NCBI RefSeq assembly: GCF_000472665.1
Contig: NZ_AXAC01000006.1
Coordinates: 88,737-152,736 of the forward strand
DNA length: 64,000 bases
Direction of reading: 5' to 3'
Source of the DNA: Acetobacterium malicum subsp. dehalogenans DSM 11527
GTDB lineage: Bacteria > Bacillota > Clostridia > Eubacteriales > Eubacteriaceae
A model generated the notes under the pieces. That model was not told the DNA's origin. It did not search any database and saw only the letters and a list, made by a program, of their open reading frames with translations. This document shows, in pieces, positions 9,389 through 18,224 of this stretch (position 1 is the stretch's first letter; each line of letters starts with the position of its first letter). Position numbers and translations under genes: made by a program.

Positions 9389-9424
9389 GTCGGCTTTACT
9401 TTTTAAGTCGGCTTTACTTTTTAA
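9389..9424. repeat. Perfect 18-base tandem duplication upstream of the dikinase-like gene
   Basis: GTCGGCTTTACTTTTTAA occurs twice head to tail, 9389-9406 and 9407-9424, with no mismatch. It lies in the probable 5' leader of the dikinase-like gene, 38 to 73 bases from its start codon. A recent slippage duplication or a repeated regulatory element are both possible. Confidence 0.8.
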
Positions 9425-9502
9425 TCAGTATATCATAATCGCTGGATCAAATGAATACGATTTCTTCTCGTTAAGCCATTTGATCTATTATTGTTCAAAC
9501 AG

Positions 9503-9542
9503 CAAACGCCTCTGGATCAACAAGTTGACCCGGAGGCGTTTG
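9503..9542 (-). terminator. Terminator-like hairpin after the ABC ATPase gene
   Basis: Arms CAAACGCCTC (9503-9512) and GAGGCGTTTG (9533-9542) are perfect, with more pairing inside (GG, CAA / TTG, CC). The following minus-strand bases are only moderately T-rich. It sits 40 bases past the stop of the last gene of the transport cluster and probably ends that transcript. Confidence 0.65.
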
Positions 9543-9582
9543 GTAAAAGCGTTACAGTACAGTGAATTTATCAATGGTTCGC

Positions 9583-10662
9583 TTAAATAATTATCTTCAC
9601 CGTATTTCGGCCCGCTTCATTGGTAACGGTTAAGGATTTGGCATAATTATGAATAATCGCCAGGGACAGTTCATTTTCCGCTGCTTTTTCCAGTTCATAG
9701 GTGTCGCCGTCAAAGCTGACCTGGATGGTGACCTCACCACTTAAATCCGAATACTCCACCAGAAGTGCGACGGTGGCCTTGGGAAACTCCCGCAGCAGGA
9801 TTGCCAGGATCAACTCCTCACAAACCAGTTGGACATTCATAATCTGGCGATCGGTAAACATCTGCTTTTTGAGGAAGGTTTCGATTTTGGCATTGAGTTC
9901 ATAGAGATCAAAACCGCTGCCCGCTGCAATATATTCAAAGGATGAAATTTTTCGGATGAACGCCCGCGTCTTGGCCTTCTGGGGATGATCAAAAATCTCT
10001 GCCGGCGATCCGTCTTCGTAGATCCCCTTTTCATCCATATAAAACACCCGACTGGAGACATCCCGGGCAAACTTCATCTCATGGGTCACAATCATCATTG
10101 TCATCCCGGTTGATGCCAGCTTGCGGATAACCCCCAGTACCTCACTGACCATGGTGGGATCCAGGGCCGAAGTGGGTTCGTCAAACAAAACAATCTCCGG
10201 CTTCATCGCCAGGGTTCGGGCGATCGCCGCCCGCTGTTTCTGGCCGCCGGATAATTCATCGGGAAAGGCCAGGGCTTTTGATCGGAGCCCGACCATTTCC
10301 AGATAGGCCAACCCTTCATCATAGGCCTGTTGCCGGGGCACCTTCAATAAATTAACAGGTCCCAGCATCAGGTTTTCAATGATCATCAGATGGGAAAAGA
10401 GATTGAAAGACTGAAACACCATTCCCATTTTCTGGCGCAGGGCGGAGACATCGGCATTTTTAGCCAAGATATTCTGGCCATCAATGACGATCTCACCACT
10501 TGTCGGGGTTTCCAGCAAATTGATGCAGCGTAGAAAGGTTGACTTCCCACAGCCCGATGGCCCGATGATCGAGATGACTTCGCCTTCTTTTATCTCGGTG
10601 CTGATATTTTCCAGCACCTGTAACGGGCCAAAACTTTTGGATAGACCGTTGATCGTTATCAT
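9583..10662 (-). CDS. Amino-acid-type ABC ATPase with RsbW-like C-terminal domain
   Basis: 359 residues. Residues 1-240 are a GlnQ/HisP-type ATPase: Walker [10 protein letters not shown] (about 33-41), signature LSGGQKQR (about 139), Walker B VLFDEPTS (about 160), H-loop VTHEMKFA. GlnQ proteins normally end here. Residues about 245-359 are extra and follow the RsbW/HATPase_c_2 layout: [20 protein letters not shown], then EELILAILL in the N-box place, [10 protein letters not shown] as the G1 place, [15 protein letters not shown] where GLG is expected. The N-box asparagine and the GLG are lost, so ATP binding by this tail is doubtful; a protein-binding role is more likely. The start overlaps the stop of the permease gene by 4 bases (ATGA). 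Confidence 0.9.
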   Translation of the reverse strand: MITINGLSKSFGPLQVLENISTEIKEGEVISIIGPSGCGKSTFLRCINLLETPTSGEIVIDGQNILAKNADVSALRQKMGMVFQSFNLFSHLMIIENLMLGPVNLLKVPRQQAYDEGLAYLEMVGLRSKALAFPDELSGGQKQRAAIARTLAMKPEIVLFDEPTSALDPTMVSEVLGVIRKLASTGMTMMIVTHEMKFARDVSSRVFYMDEKGIYEDGSPAEIFDHPQKAKTRAFIRKISSFEYIAAGSGFDLYELNAKIETFLKKQMFTDRQIMNVQLVCEELILAILLREFPKATVALLVEYSDLSGEVTIQVSFDGDTYELEKAAENELSLAIIHNYAKSLTVTNEAGRNTVKIII

Positions 10663-12965
10663 TTCGTCACCTCCAGCGGATTCACTTCCGGATCGACAAT
10701 CCCTTTGACCACCCGTTTCCGGCGTTTAGGATCGATCTGAACTTCGATTTTTCCCAACACGATAATAAACAGGTAGGTGATCACAAAGTAGATAAAAGCG
10801 GTCACAAACAGCGGGAAAAAAGCATCAAAGGTCCGGCTCCGGATAATGTCTGTCATTTTCGTCAAATCCTGAATGGCAATATAACCGACCACCGAAGTCA
10901 TCTTTACCATACTGATAAATTCACCCTTGAAAATCGGCAGAATGTGACGCAGTGCCTGGGGCAAGGTTACCTTGAAAAAGCTGGATACCCTGGTAAATCC
11001 CAGCGCATAGGCCGCCTCCAGCTGTCCTTTGTCAGTGGCATCGATGGCGGTTCTAAAGATCTCCGCCGAATAGGCGGCAAAGTTAATCGAGAAACCCACC
11101 ACGGCAATGAGGATCGGGTGAATATCCACTGATGCAAACAAAATGTAATAGAGGATCATCAGGGTTAAGACAATTGGCACCCCCTGAATCAGTCGAATAT
11201 AAACAATCGCCAGTCCGGATACGATCTTTAACCGGGACTTGCGCATGGCACAGATTACGGCGCCCAGGAAGCTGCCAAAGAATAGCGACAGCATCGAAAT
11301 AACAATAGTTGTCCAAAGCCCTTCTAACACCAGCTTGTAGCGGTCTTCGACAATAAATGTTTTGTTAAAGCTGTCCTGAAGCGAGGCAAAAAAACTGCCC
11401 GTACCAGTCTGGCTTTGATTGGTCACAACCGTTCCCTCAACATTCTCGCTATTTCCGGAATACATGCTTTTTCGCACCAGGACACTGTTATGCAGCACCA
11501 CGTAGGCATCACTGTAGAGAACTTCCTGGCCGCGTTCGTCGGTTTTGAAAAAGTCCGAAATGATCACATCGCCCTTGCCGCTTTGGAGCGCCGGGATCAT
11601 TGCCGCATAATCCATGGTGATGATTTCAAAATCCAGATTAGCATAGCTGGCGAAACGCTTCATAAATTCAATATCATAACCGGTTAGTTGGCCATTTTCA
11701 TAATAGTTCATCGGTTCGGTTAATCCGTTGGTAATAATGGTGATCTTTTTCTCCGGGTTTAGCGGTTTGGGAATATCTGGCATTACCCCACCAGTATTAC
11801 TTATCCACCGCTCAACCATCGCTGCAGCGGTGCCATCCGCCTGAAATTGACCGATAAAGGTATTAAGCTGGTCATTTAGCTTTGCATCCTCCAAACTCAC
11901 CACGGCGGCAATCTCGATGTTTCCCAGTTCTTCCTCCAGCTTAACCAGATCCGGATTGCTTAATAGAATCCGATCAACCCCGGAGCTGTCATAGATCACC
12001 GCTGTGACCTTACCGCTTTTTAATGCTGCCACGCCATCCATAAACTGAGTGAAATAGGAAATATCAGCGTTGGGCATGAATTCTTTGGCGACCTCTTCCG
12101 GTGGGGTTCCTTCCGGTACGCCAATGATGTAGCCAGCCTTGTTCAGATCACTGCTACTGCTTATCGTCTGCTGACTTGTCTGGCCCCCTTCAGTTGCCTC
12201 GATCCGATCTTCCATAACAACAAAAACCTGAGGATTGGGAAAATAGCCAGCTGTAAAATCGACTTTTTGAGACCGTTCCGGGGTATTATACATGGCTGCA
12301 ATCACATCGCTCGTTCCCGATTGGAGACTATCAATCATTGCTTTGAAGTCCATGTCCTGAAATTCAACTTGCATCCCCAATTCATAAGCAATACGGCTCA
12401 TCAATTCGACATTCATGCCGGTCAGCTCCCCATCCTTGACAAAACATCGGGGCTCGGTCAGGGATGTTACGGCAACCCTCAACACCGGGCCGCTGGCATT
12501 TTTGGGTACGTCAACGATTTCATATGCCCCGCCTTCTTCCGGAAACCAGTGCGCTTTAATTTCATCTACGGTACCATCACTTAAATATCTGTTCAACACC
12601 CCATTAATCTTTTGATTAAGCTCAGTATTCTCTTTTTTAAGAGCCATCGCGGTTACTTCATCGGTCAATGGCTCTGACCAAATCGTCGTTCCTTCGTTAT
12701 TTTTAATAAAATTTTGGGCCGTTGCATAATCCATGATGGCATAGTCAATTTTTCCCGCCATCATCGCGGCCGACTCATCGACATAATTGTTGAAACGGCT
12801 GATTTCTGCCTCAGGGTATTTTTCGGGGGCCAGTGATTCACTCAATGTTCCAATCATCGTTCCGATTTTTGCCGTTTCCACCGGCGGAAGGGGTGCTACC
12901 GTCTGACTGCATCCGGCTAGCAATAATGTCATCAATACGCACAAGCCTACAAAAATGCGTTTCAT
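10659..12965 (-). CDS. Lipoprotein fusing substrate-binding lobes to an ABC permease
   Basis: 768 residues. A lipoprotein signal ([12 protein letters not shown]) is followed by a partial SBP_bac_3 domain (about 30-150), a full one (about 160-395, [14 protein letters not shown] to [11 protein letters not shown]), and the start of a third (about 405-505, [19 protein letters not shown]). Residues about 545-745 are a HisM/GlnP-type permease with the EAA loop [20 protein letters not shown]. Fusions of binding protein and permease are known in Firmicutes glutamine/polar amino acid systems; the extra half domains are less usual. GGAGG lies before ATG 12965. The ATPase gene overlaps its end, so the two form a complete importer. 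Confidence 0.9.
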   Translation of the reverse strand: MKRIFVGLCVLMTLLLAGCSQTVAPLPPVETAKIGTMIGTLSESLAPEKYPEAEISRFNNYVDESAAMMAGKIDYAIMDYATAQNFIKNNEGTTIWSEPLTDEVTAMALKKENTELNQKINGVLNRYLSDGTVDEIKAHWFPEEGGAYEIVDVPKNASGPVLRVAVTSLTEPRCFVKDGELTGMNVELMSRIAYELGMQVEFQDMDFKAMIDSLQSGTSDVIAAMYNTPERSQKVDFTAGYFPNPQVFVVMEDRIEATEGGQTSQQTISSSSDLNKAGYIIGVPEGTPPEEVAKEFMPNADISYFTQFMDGVAALKSGKVTAVIYDSSGVDRILLSNPDLVKLEEELGNIEIAAVVSLEDAKLNDQLNTFIGQFQADGTAAAMVERWISNTGGVMPDIPKPLNPEKKITIITNGLTEPMNYYENGQLTGYDIEFMKRFASYANLDFEIITMDYAAMIPALQSGKGDVIISDFFKTDERGQEVLYSDAYVVLHNSVLVRKSMYSGNSENVEGTVVTNQSQTGTGSFFASLQDSFNKTFIVEDRYKLVLEGLWTTIVISMLSLFFGSFLGAVICAMRKSRLKIVSGLAIVYIRLIQGVPIVLTLMILYYILFASVDIHPILIAVVGFSINFAAYSAEIFRTAIDATDKGQLEAAYALGFTRVSSFFKVTLPQALRHILPIFKGEFISMVKMTSVVGYIAIQDLTKMTDIIRSRTFDAFFPLFVTAFIYFVITYLFIIVLGKIEVQIDPKRRKRVVKGIVDPEVNPLEVTK

Positions 12966-13088
12966 CAATCGCCTCCATTATATTTATTGTTAATTTTTGA
13001 AGAAATCCAAATGCTTTCTAACCAGTGTTAATCAAACAACTCCAGCCCTCGTTTTTTTATTCGATACGATAAAACGACCTATCTTAAT

Positions 13089-13499
13089 TTAGGATACCAA
13101 TTTTTTAATGGTCAATATGTTCTCGTTCTCTTCAAAACGATAATCTACCTCATCCATGCTTTTTTTGACCATCAACACACCCAACCCGCCGATTTGACGC
13201 TCTTCAGCCGTCAAGGTGATGTCCGGATCCGGGTTATCCAGAGGATTAAAGGGATTCCCCTGGTCAATAAACTGAATTTCGACCAGCGGGGGTTCACCAT
13301 AGGAATCAAATTGAATGATCACGTTGCCGTCATCCGGGGCATAGGCATAGTGGGCAATGTTTACATAAATTTCTTCCACAGCAAGATCAATTTGAAATAT
13401 CATTTTCATACTGGCCCCCGCTGTCTCCAATTCGCTATCGATAAATTCGAGTACCTTTGGCAGGTTATCTGTCGATGCATTAACAGTCAATCTTTTCAT
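13089..13499 (-). CDS. RsbW-like serine kinase / anti-sigma-type ATP-binding protein
   Basis: 136 residues, a complete HATPase_c_2 domain. The N-box is VEEIYVNIAHYAY (about residue 42), G1 is FIDQGNPFNPL (about 77), G2 is IGGLGVLMVKKSMDEVDYR (about 103). Proteins of this type bind and phosphorylate STAS anti-anti-sigma partners and are opposed by SpoIIE phosphatases, one of which is encoded three genes upstream. No STAS gene is visible in the window. Its start overlaps the stop of the 57-residue gene by 4 bases, so translation is probably coupled. Confidence 0.9.
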   Translation of the reverse strand: MKRLTVNASTDNLPKVLEFIDSELETAGASMKMIFQIDLAVEEIYVNIAHYAYAPDDGNVIIQFDSYGEPPLVEIQFIDQGNPFNPLDNPDPDITLTAEERQIGGLGVLMVKKSMDEVDYRFEENENILTIKKLVS

Positions 13500-13669
13500 C
13501 TTATCTGATCTCCTTTACTGTTGGTTAACAAATCCACTGAAACTCCCATCACATCAATCGTTTTGATCGAGTGAAATCCTAGTCTCTGGCAAAAAATCTG
13601 ATTGTCTTTAACATTACTGTTCACAAGATAAATGGGGCCGTCACTGAACTCTTCAATAACATATTTCAT
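13496..13669 (-). CDS. 57-residue protein of unknown function, tightly coupled
   Basis: ATG 13669 overlaps the GNAT stop by one base (TGATG) and the stop (13496-13498) overlaps the RsbW-like start by four (ATGA), so both ends are translationally coupled. That packing and its position argue for a real gene. The sequence runs MKYVIEEFSDGPIYLVNSNV, then NQIFCQRLGF and TIDVMGVSVDLL. The middle resembles the last strands of a GNAT domain (FYEKLGF-type motif), but the preceding GNAT is already complete. Function unknown; it occupies the place where a small STAS-type partner might be expected but does not look like one. Confidence 0.6.
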   Translation of the reverse strand: MKYVIEEFSDGPIYLVNSNVKDNQIFCQRLGFHSIKTIDVMGVSVDLLTNSKGDQIR

Positions 13670-14220
13670 CAGTGCTCCAGGAATACTTCATTTCCCAGTT
13701 CAAAAAGGGTCACATTATCTTTTGACCAGATCGCTCTGGCACCAAGAAATTTCATACTTTGACATCCTTCGGCTGTAATTGCAAAACAAAATACCCGCTC
13801 AATCAGATAGCCTTGGTTATGTTTATGCCTTAAATAATTCCAGAGTATTTCATGTAATCGCTTTGAGATGCCCTGATGTCGGAAGGATTCATCAACTGCC
13901 AAATCCAGGATCAGGATATTGTTTGGCCGTCCTTTTTCCAGTGGCAAAACTTCACGTACATCAAGGTTATCGTCAATGTACTCCTGTTCGAAAACAGCCC
14001 GCTGATAAACTGAAGCAGCGACACCAAAAAAACTGATAAAGCCCATCAGCGTATTCTCGGCATAAGCGGCAATAAGTCCTTCCTTAAACTTCAAAAACCG
14101 TTTTAACGCCATACCCTGGTTGGTCAAAATTTCATTTCCAAAAATCTTGCGGTCAAGGTCTAACGTCGCCTCAAAATCCTCGACCGTCAATTCCTGCCCA
14201 GCTCTGATGATTATATCCAT
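13669..14220 (-). CDS. GNAT family N-acetyltransferase
   Basis: 183 residues from ATG 14220, chosen because GAGGAG precedes it and the frame further upstream overlaps the phosphatase gene. The acetyl-CoA loop is LAVDESFRHQGISKRLHEIL (about residue 110), with the typical R-x-x-G-x-S. A C-terminal ending of the GNAT fold follows (FLGARAIWSKDNVTLFELG). Starts 4 bases after the phosphatase stop. The substrate is unknown; position inside the phosphatase/kinase cluster suggests a regulatory or stress-linked target. Confidence 0.85.
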   Translation of the reverse strand: MDIIIRAGQELTVEDFEATLDLDRKIFGNEILTNQGMALKRFLKFKEGLIAAYAENTLMGFISFFGVAASVYQRAVFEQEYIDDNLDVREVLPLEKGRPNNILILDLAVDESFRHQGISKRLHEILWNYLRHKHNQGYLIERVFCFAITAEGCQSMKFLGARAIWSKDNVTLFELGNEVFLEH

Positions 14221-14224
14221 CCTG

Positions 14225-15847
14225 CTACTCCTCAAGCTTAAATCCGAGCATGGTGATATCATCAAACTGCGGTTCCGTGTCCGCAAACTCATCCACATCC
14301 GCTAAGATATCGGCGCACAGTGATTTTATATCATGCTCATCTTTTGAAGCAACCAATGTTTTCAGGCGTTCCAGTCCATAAAATTCATTTTTGGTATTAT
14401 TCGCCTCGGGAATCCCATCGGTATACAAATAGATGATATCCCCTTTTTCAATTTGCGATTCATTCATCTTGTATTTGGCGGTCTCCATGCCAGCGCAGAC
14501 AAAACCTTTTTTGCCGGTTAGCATTTCAACGGTGCCATCTTTTTTCCAGATAATCGCTGGATCATGTCCGGCATCGCACCACTGAAACACGCCTGTCTTG
14601 ACATTAATAATGGCAATCAGCAAGGTGACAAACATGCCCTGTTCATTGTTGTTACACAAATTAATGTTGGCTTCGGTCATAACCTCATCGACTGGCAAAC
14701 GTCTGAGCACCAGATCTTTAACCGTCGCTTTGGTCATCGCCATAAATAACGCCGCCGGAACCCCTTTTCCGGATACATCACCGATGGTAATACAGAAGTG
14801 ATCATCATCGACAAAAAAGAAATCGTAGAAATCGCCGCCCACATCTTTGGCGGCTCGCATCGATGCGTAAAGGGTAAATTCATGCCTGTCCGGATATTCA
14901 AAGTTCCGGGGCAACATGCCTTCCTGAATCAGGGTAGCAATCCGCAGCTCAGTTTCAATCCGCTCGCGCTCGGAGGTAACGCTGGTCAGCTCTTTAATGT
15001 AGCGGCTGATGTCGCTGGTCATTTTGTTGAAGGCTTCGGCCAGAATTTCGATTTCATCACCGGTTTTCACATCGATGTTCAAGGCGACAATCTCGCCTAG
15101 ATTTTCGTCCAGGTTGATATTGACAAAATCGCTTGCGTTATCCACAATAACCTGTAGGGGATTGATGATTGATTTGTTTAAGAACAGCAGGTAAATCGTG
15201 ATAAACAAAACAAATATCAGCAACGCAATGGACGATACTAAAATGATATAGGCATTGAGGGTCGAATTAATATCCTTCATCGACATATCTGCCCCGACCA
15301 CCAGGATCGGATTTCCCTGGGCATCCCGCATCACTTCAAAGGCACTGATCAGATAACCAAACTCACTATCATTTGAGATAATGGTCTTCGGCGCATCGGG
15401 ATTGGTAAAGAGATTATTTGCCGCATCAATATCGGCTTGCGGATAATAGTCGGTGCCCAAAAAATCACCCAGCACAAAATGACCTTCCATCCCTGGTTTG
15501 GTTCCCTGACCAAAAACTTTGAACCCATCCGCGGTAGGAACATAGGCGTACAGATATTCAAGATGGTTCTGTTCCTGAATGATTTGAAATTGTTCAATCA
15601 ATCGATCATAATCCGCATCCGTTTGCTGAGTTTCATAGTACTGATTCACCTTATCTGCCGGCACTAAAGCCGCCGCCGTGTGAACAAGTGATGAAATGTT
15701 CTCATCATACCGTTTAAACATTTCATCACGGTAACTGAAGTAGGAGATCAGAACAATAATCACACAAAGAAAAATGGCCAGAATCATACTAGCTGAGGCA
15801 AATTTTGTTTTAAGACTTATTCGACGAATAATTTTTGGTTCTTTCAT
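14225..15847 (-). CDS. SpoIIE-type PP2C phosphatase with extracytoplasmic sensor and HAMP
   Basis: 540 residues from ATG 15847 (AAGGTGG before it; an in-frame GTG three codons earlier is less likely). Membrane segment about 12-37, an outside sensor region of dCACHE type to about 195, a second membrane segment about 202-225, a HAMP-like linker, then a SpoIIE PP2C domain from about 310. Metal-binding aspartates are present in KDVGGDFYDFF (about 332), IGDVSGKGVPAALFMA (about 359), LYTDGIPEA and QFDDITML. It should dephosphorylate a serine phosphoprotein in response to an outside signal, opposing the RsbW-like kinase encoded nearby. Confidence 0.92.
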   Translation of the reverse strand: MKEPKIIRRISLKTKFASASMILAIFLCVIIVLISYFSYRDEMFKRYDENISSLVHTAAALVPADKVNQYYETQQTDADYDRLIEQFQIIQEQNHLEYLYAYVPTADGFKVFGQGTKPGMEGHFVLGDFLGTDYYPQADIDAANNLFTNPDAPKTIISNDSEFGYLISAFEVMRDAQGNPILVVGADMSMKDINSTLNAYIILVSSIALLIFVLFITIYLLFLNKSIINPLQVIVDNASDFVNINLDENLGEIVALNIDVKTGDEIEILAEAFNKMTSDISRYIKELTSVTSERERIETELRIATLIQEGMLPRNFEYPDRHEFTLYASMRAAKDVGGDFYDFFFVDDDHFCITIGDVSGKGVPAALFMAMTKATVKDLVLRRLPVDEVMTEANINLCNNNEQGMFVTLLIAIINVKTGVFQWCDAGHDPAIIWKKDGTVEMLTGKKGFVCAGMETAKYKMNESQIEKGDIIYLYTDGIPEANNTKNEFYGLERLKTLVASKDEHDIKSLCADILADVDEFADTEPQFDDITMLGFKLEE

Positions 15848-15861
15848 TGGTACCACCTTTT

Positions 15862-17589
15862 TTACAGAATAATAAGCAGATTATTGAATACCAGCGTTCG
15901 ATTATAAGCAAAGGATTTTGCTTTCTTGCGAACAATCGATACGCCCAGATAATCCAGGGCTTCATCGGGTTTTTCCGATTCTTCAAAGGGGTTATAGCTG
16001 GTGCTGTCGTCCCTGAGCCGAATGTAGATATCTTCTTCAAATAGAGCAATTTTTATATGGATAAAATGGGATTTCCCATCATTAAAGCCGAAATTAATAA
16101 TATTGGCCGCCAATTCTTCAATGGTCAAATTAATAAAATAAGCATTCTTACTGTCAATATCCAGCCGTTCGCAAAAAGCTTCGATCTCTTCGACACATTT
16201 CTCCAGCTCTTTAATGTCAGAAGAAAGGGTCGTTTCATATATTTTATCCTTTGCTATAATGGGTTCCTTGAACAATAGTACGTTTCGGTACCCGCCCTGT
16301 TTCTTAAGCACCAGCGCTGCGACGAGCAGGATCACCATCGTTACTGTTTCCGCTGACACAATCGCAAAAGCCGTTCCCATGACGCCAAAAACCGGAATAA
16401 ACCAGGCCGAAAAGGCAATCAACAGTAAGAAGCCCCGCATAAAGTAAATAATCCCCGCCAGGGTTGGTCGCTTAATCGTCTGATAAAAATGCGCCATCAC
16501 ACAGTTAAAGCAGGTTTGTACCACCGCGAAAGCAAAGATTCGGATGGTCTGAGCCACCAGAGTTAGATTATCGGCTACCCCAAACATGGCCGCGATCGGT
16601 TCGGCGAAGATAAGTAACACCAATGCACATAAGGCACTGAGTAAAGCGGCCGTCTTCAACGACAAGCCCATGGTGTTATAAACCCCTTCAGTATCCTTTT
16701 CTCCGGCGAAAGTTGCCACCAGCGGCGCTAAGGCCAATGAAATCCCATCAAATATGGCATAGGCAAACAACGAGACATTAAAAAGGATATTATAGACGGC
16801 CAGTCCTCCAACCCCCACTGTCACACTTAGCAGATTATTAATAATGACAAGGGTGATCCCCTGATAAATAAAGGCCGATGCAATCCCGAAGCCGCCGTGA
16901 AAAAGTTGATAGCCAGCTTTGAGACTAAGGGAAGTCTGACACAATTTGAGGTGATTATGCTTTTTAAAAAAGTGAAGGGAGTAAACGGCAATCGCACCCA
17001 ATTGTCCAATAACCATGGCCAGAGCCCCGCCGAACACCCCCATGTTTAGTCCAAAGATGAAGATCAGGTCCAACCCCAGATTTACGACCACTGAAACGCT
17101 GATACCCAAAGTCGATAGAAACGGATCGGCGTCACTGCGAATCATCAGCGACATCACTGGAGCTAGAATGAATATTGGGGCGGTTATTACAATCGGCCAC
17201 ATATAATCCCCGGCGGCAGCAATACCTGCCCCCCCGGTGAGACCTATAATTTCTGGTAAAAAAAACATTCCCAATACTGCAATAATCAATCCCACTGCCG
17301 CCGCAAAAAACATCGCCTGGGTAAAATTGATCCTGACCCCATCTTTATCCTCGGCACCGATGGACTCCGATACTTTCAGGGATCCGCCGACCCCGAAGGC
17401 GTAACCGAACAGGTTGTAAACCATATATACCGGCATTGAAACTGCCAGTACCGACAAACCAACCTCACCAAAGGCATTTCCCAGAATGATGGCATCCACA
17501 AAGGTTCCCAGAACCACCCCGGCTGAGGAAAGGATGCTGTTGATGACAAATACCCGAAAAGCCTTGTTAACAAAATGTTGATTATTCAT
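15862..17589 (-). CDS. MATE-type transporter fused to an RsbW-like ATPase domain
   Basis: 575 residues from ATG 17589 (GAGAGAGGG before it). Residues 1 to about 440 form a 12-helix MATE transporter (VDAIILGNAFGEVGLSVLAV, then FAFAVVQTCFNCVMAHFY). Residues about 450-575 are a full HATPase_c_2 module: N-box IEELAANIINFGF (about 493), G1 LRDDSTSYNPFE, G2 LDYLGVSIVRKKAKSFAYNR. All key residues for ATP binding remain. The first gene of the cluster; the phosphatase gene starts 14 bases after its stop. The kinase-like tail suggests the transporter is gated by, or localises, a partner-switching protein. Confidence 0.9.
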   Translation of the reverse strand: MNNQHFVNKAFRVFVINSILSSAGVVLGTFVDAIILGNAFGEVGLSVLAVSMPVYMVYNLFGYAFGVGGSLKVSESIGAEDKDGVRINFTQAMFFAAAVGLIIAVLGMFFLPEIIGLTGGAGIAAAGDYMWPIVITAPIFILAPVMSLMIRSDADPFLSTLGISVSVVVNLGLDLIFIFGLNMGVFGGALAMVIGQLGAIAVYSLHFFKKHNHLKLCQTSLSLKAGYQLFHGGFGIASAFIYQGITLVIINNLLSVTVGVGGLAVYNILFNVSLFAYAIFDGISLALAPLVATFAGEKDTEGVYNTMGLSLKTAALLSALCALVLLIFAEPIAAMFGVADNLTLVAQTIRIFAFAVVQTCFNCVMAHFYQTIKRPTLAGIIYFMRGFLLLIAFSAWFIPVFGVMGTAFAIVSAETVTMVILLVAALVLKKQGGYRNVLLFKEPIIAKDKIYETTLSSDIKELEKCVEEIEAFCERLDIDSKNAYFINLTIEELAANIINFGFNDGKSHFIHIKIALFEEDIYIRLRDDSTSYNPFEESEKPDEALDYLGVSIVRKKAKSFAYNRTLVFNNLLIIL

Positions 17590-17757
17590 TATGCCCTCTC
17601 TCATTGCCTCTTTCTTAACGATAATAAACTGAATCCAAAGGTGCGGTAAAACGATCTATACTAAATTTTTTGGTTATCAAACAATTCTTCCGCTGATCAT
17701 TAGATAATGATTAGTCGCAAACAAAATTGCTTAAGCAGAATAAAGTTATACGAAGCT

Positions 17758-17788
17758 ATTATAGCATATAAAGGACTTTGATTGTCGA
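17758..17788 (-). promoter_or_regulatory. Possible promoter of the MATE-RsbW/phosphatase cluster
   Basis: On the minus strand TCGACA (17788-17783) and TATAAT (17763-17758) are 19 bases apart, followed by a leader of about 160 bases to the start codon at 17589. The -10 is perfect, the spacing is long for a housekeeping sigma factor. Confidence 0.4.
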
Positions 17789-17984
17789 ACATTTCTTGAA
17801 TATGTTACCAGTATTTTTGAAAAAAACTCCATTATTTTAAAAAAATAAATCAACATCTATATTAGAATTTCTTAATAAATTCTTAATCAAGAATCATTTC
17901 AAGATGTACTTAAGTATTCCCATGTATATTATAAACAAGCAAAGCATCATCAAACACTTAAACTATTCTAACCTTTCATGAAAG

Positions 17985-18021
17985 CAACGGACTCGTCGAA
18001 GAGCCGTTGTTTTTATTTTTT
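17985..18021 (+). terminator. Orphan rho-independent terminator
   Basis: CAACGG-A-CTC, loop GTCGAA, GAGCCGTTG, then TTTTTATTTTT. The stem has one bulged A. The T-run is on the plus strand. The nearest upstream plus-strand gene is at 5198, so this either ends a small RNA or leader starting in the gap, or is a barrier before the MBL-fold gene. Confidence 0.65.
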
Positions 18022-18224
18022 GTCTCTTTTCCCTTCCCGGCTTTTGTCCTGCTAATTCTTCTTACCTTCCCTACTAACTGTTCTTTCTTCTTAAATTCCT
18101 TTGACAAAAACAATTCATGGCGATAAACTGAAAATAACAGATTAATTTATGGTGCTAAATCAGCATTTATATGCGACATTGAATCCAAAAAATCGATTAA
18201 TAAAATTTGTTAAAGGAGCATTCC

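Larger units (their letters stand above)
17590..18224. other. 635-base divergent intergenic region
   Basis: Between the MATE-RsbW gene and the MBL-fold gene. No gene is seen. It holds the possible promoter at 17758-17788, two direct copies of TTCTTAAT 11 bases apart (17869-17876, 17880-17887) of the kind bound by OmpR-type regulators, and a terminator hairpin at 17985-18021 that points along the plus strand although no plus-strand gene precedes it. Confidence 0.5.

Noticed and set aside
13089..13499. Anti-sigma factor of a SigB-type stress operon
   Set aside because: No STAS protein or sigma factor is encoded next to it; the neighbours are transporters, a phosphatase and a GNAT.
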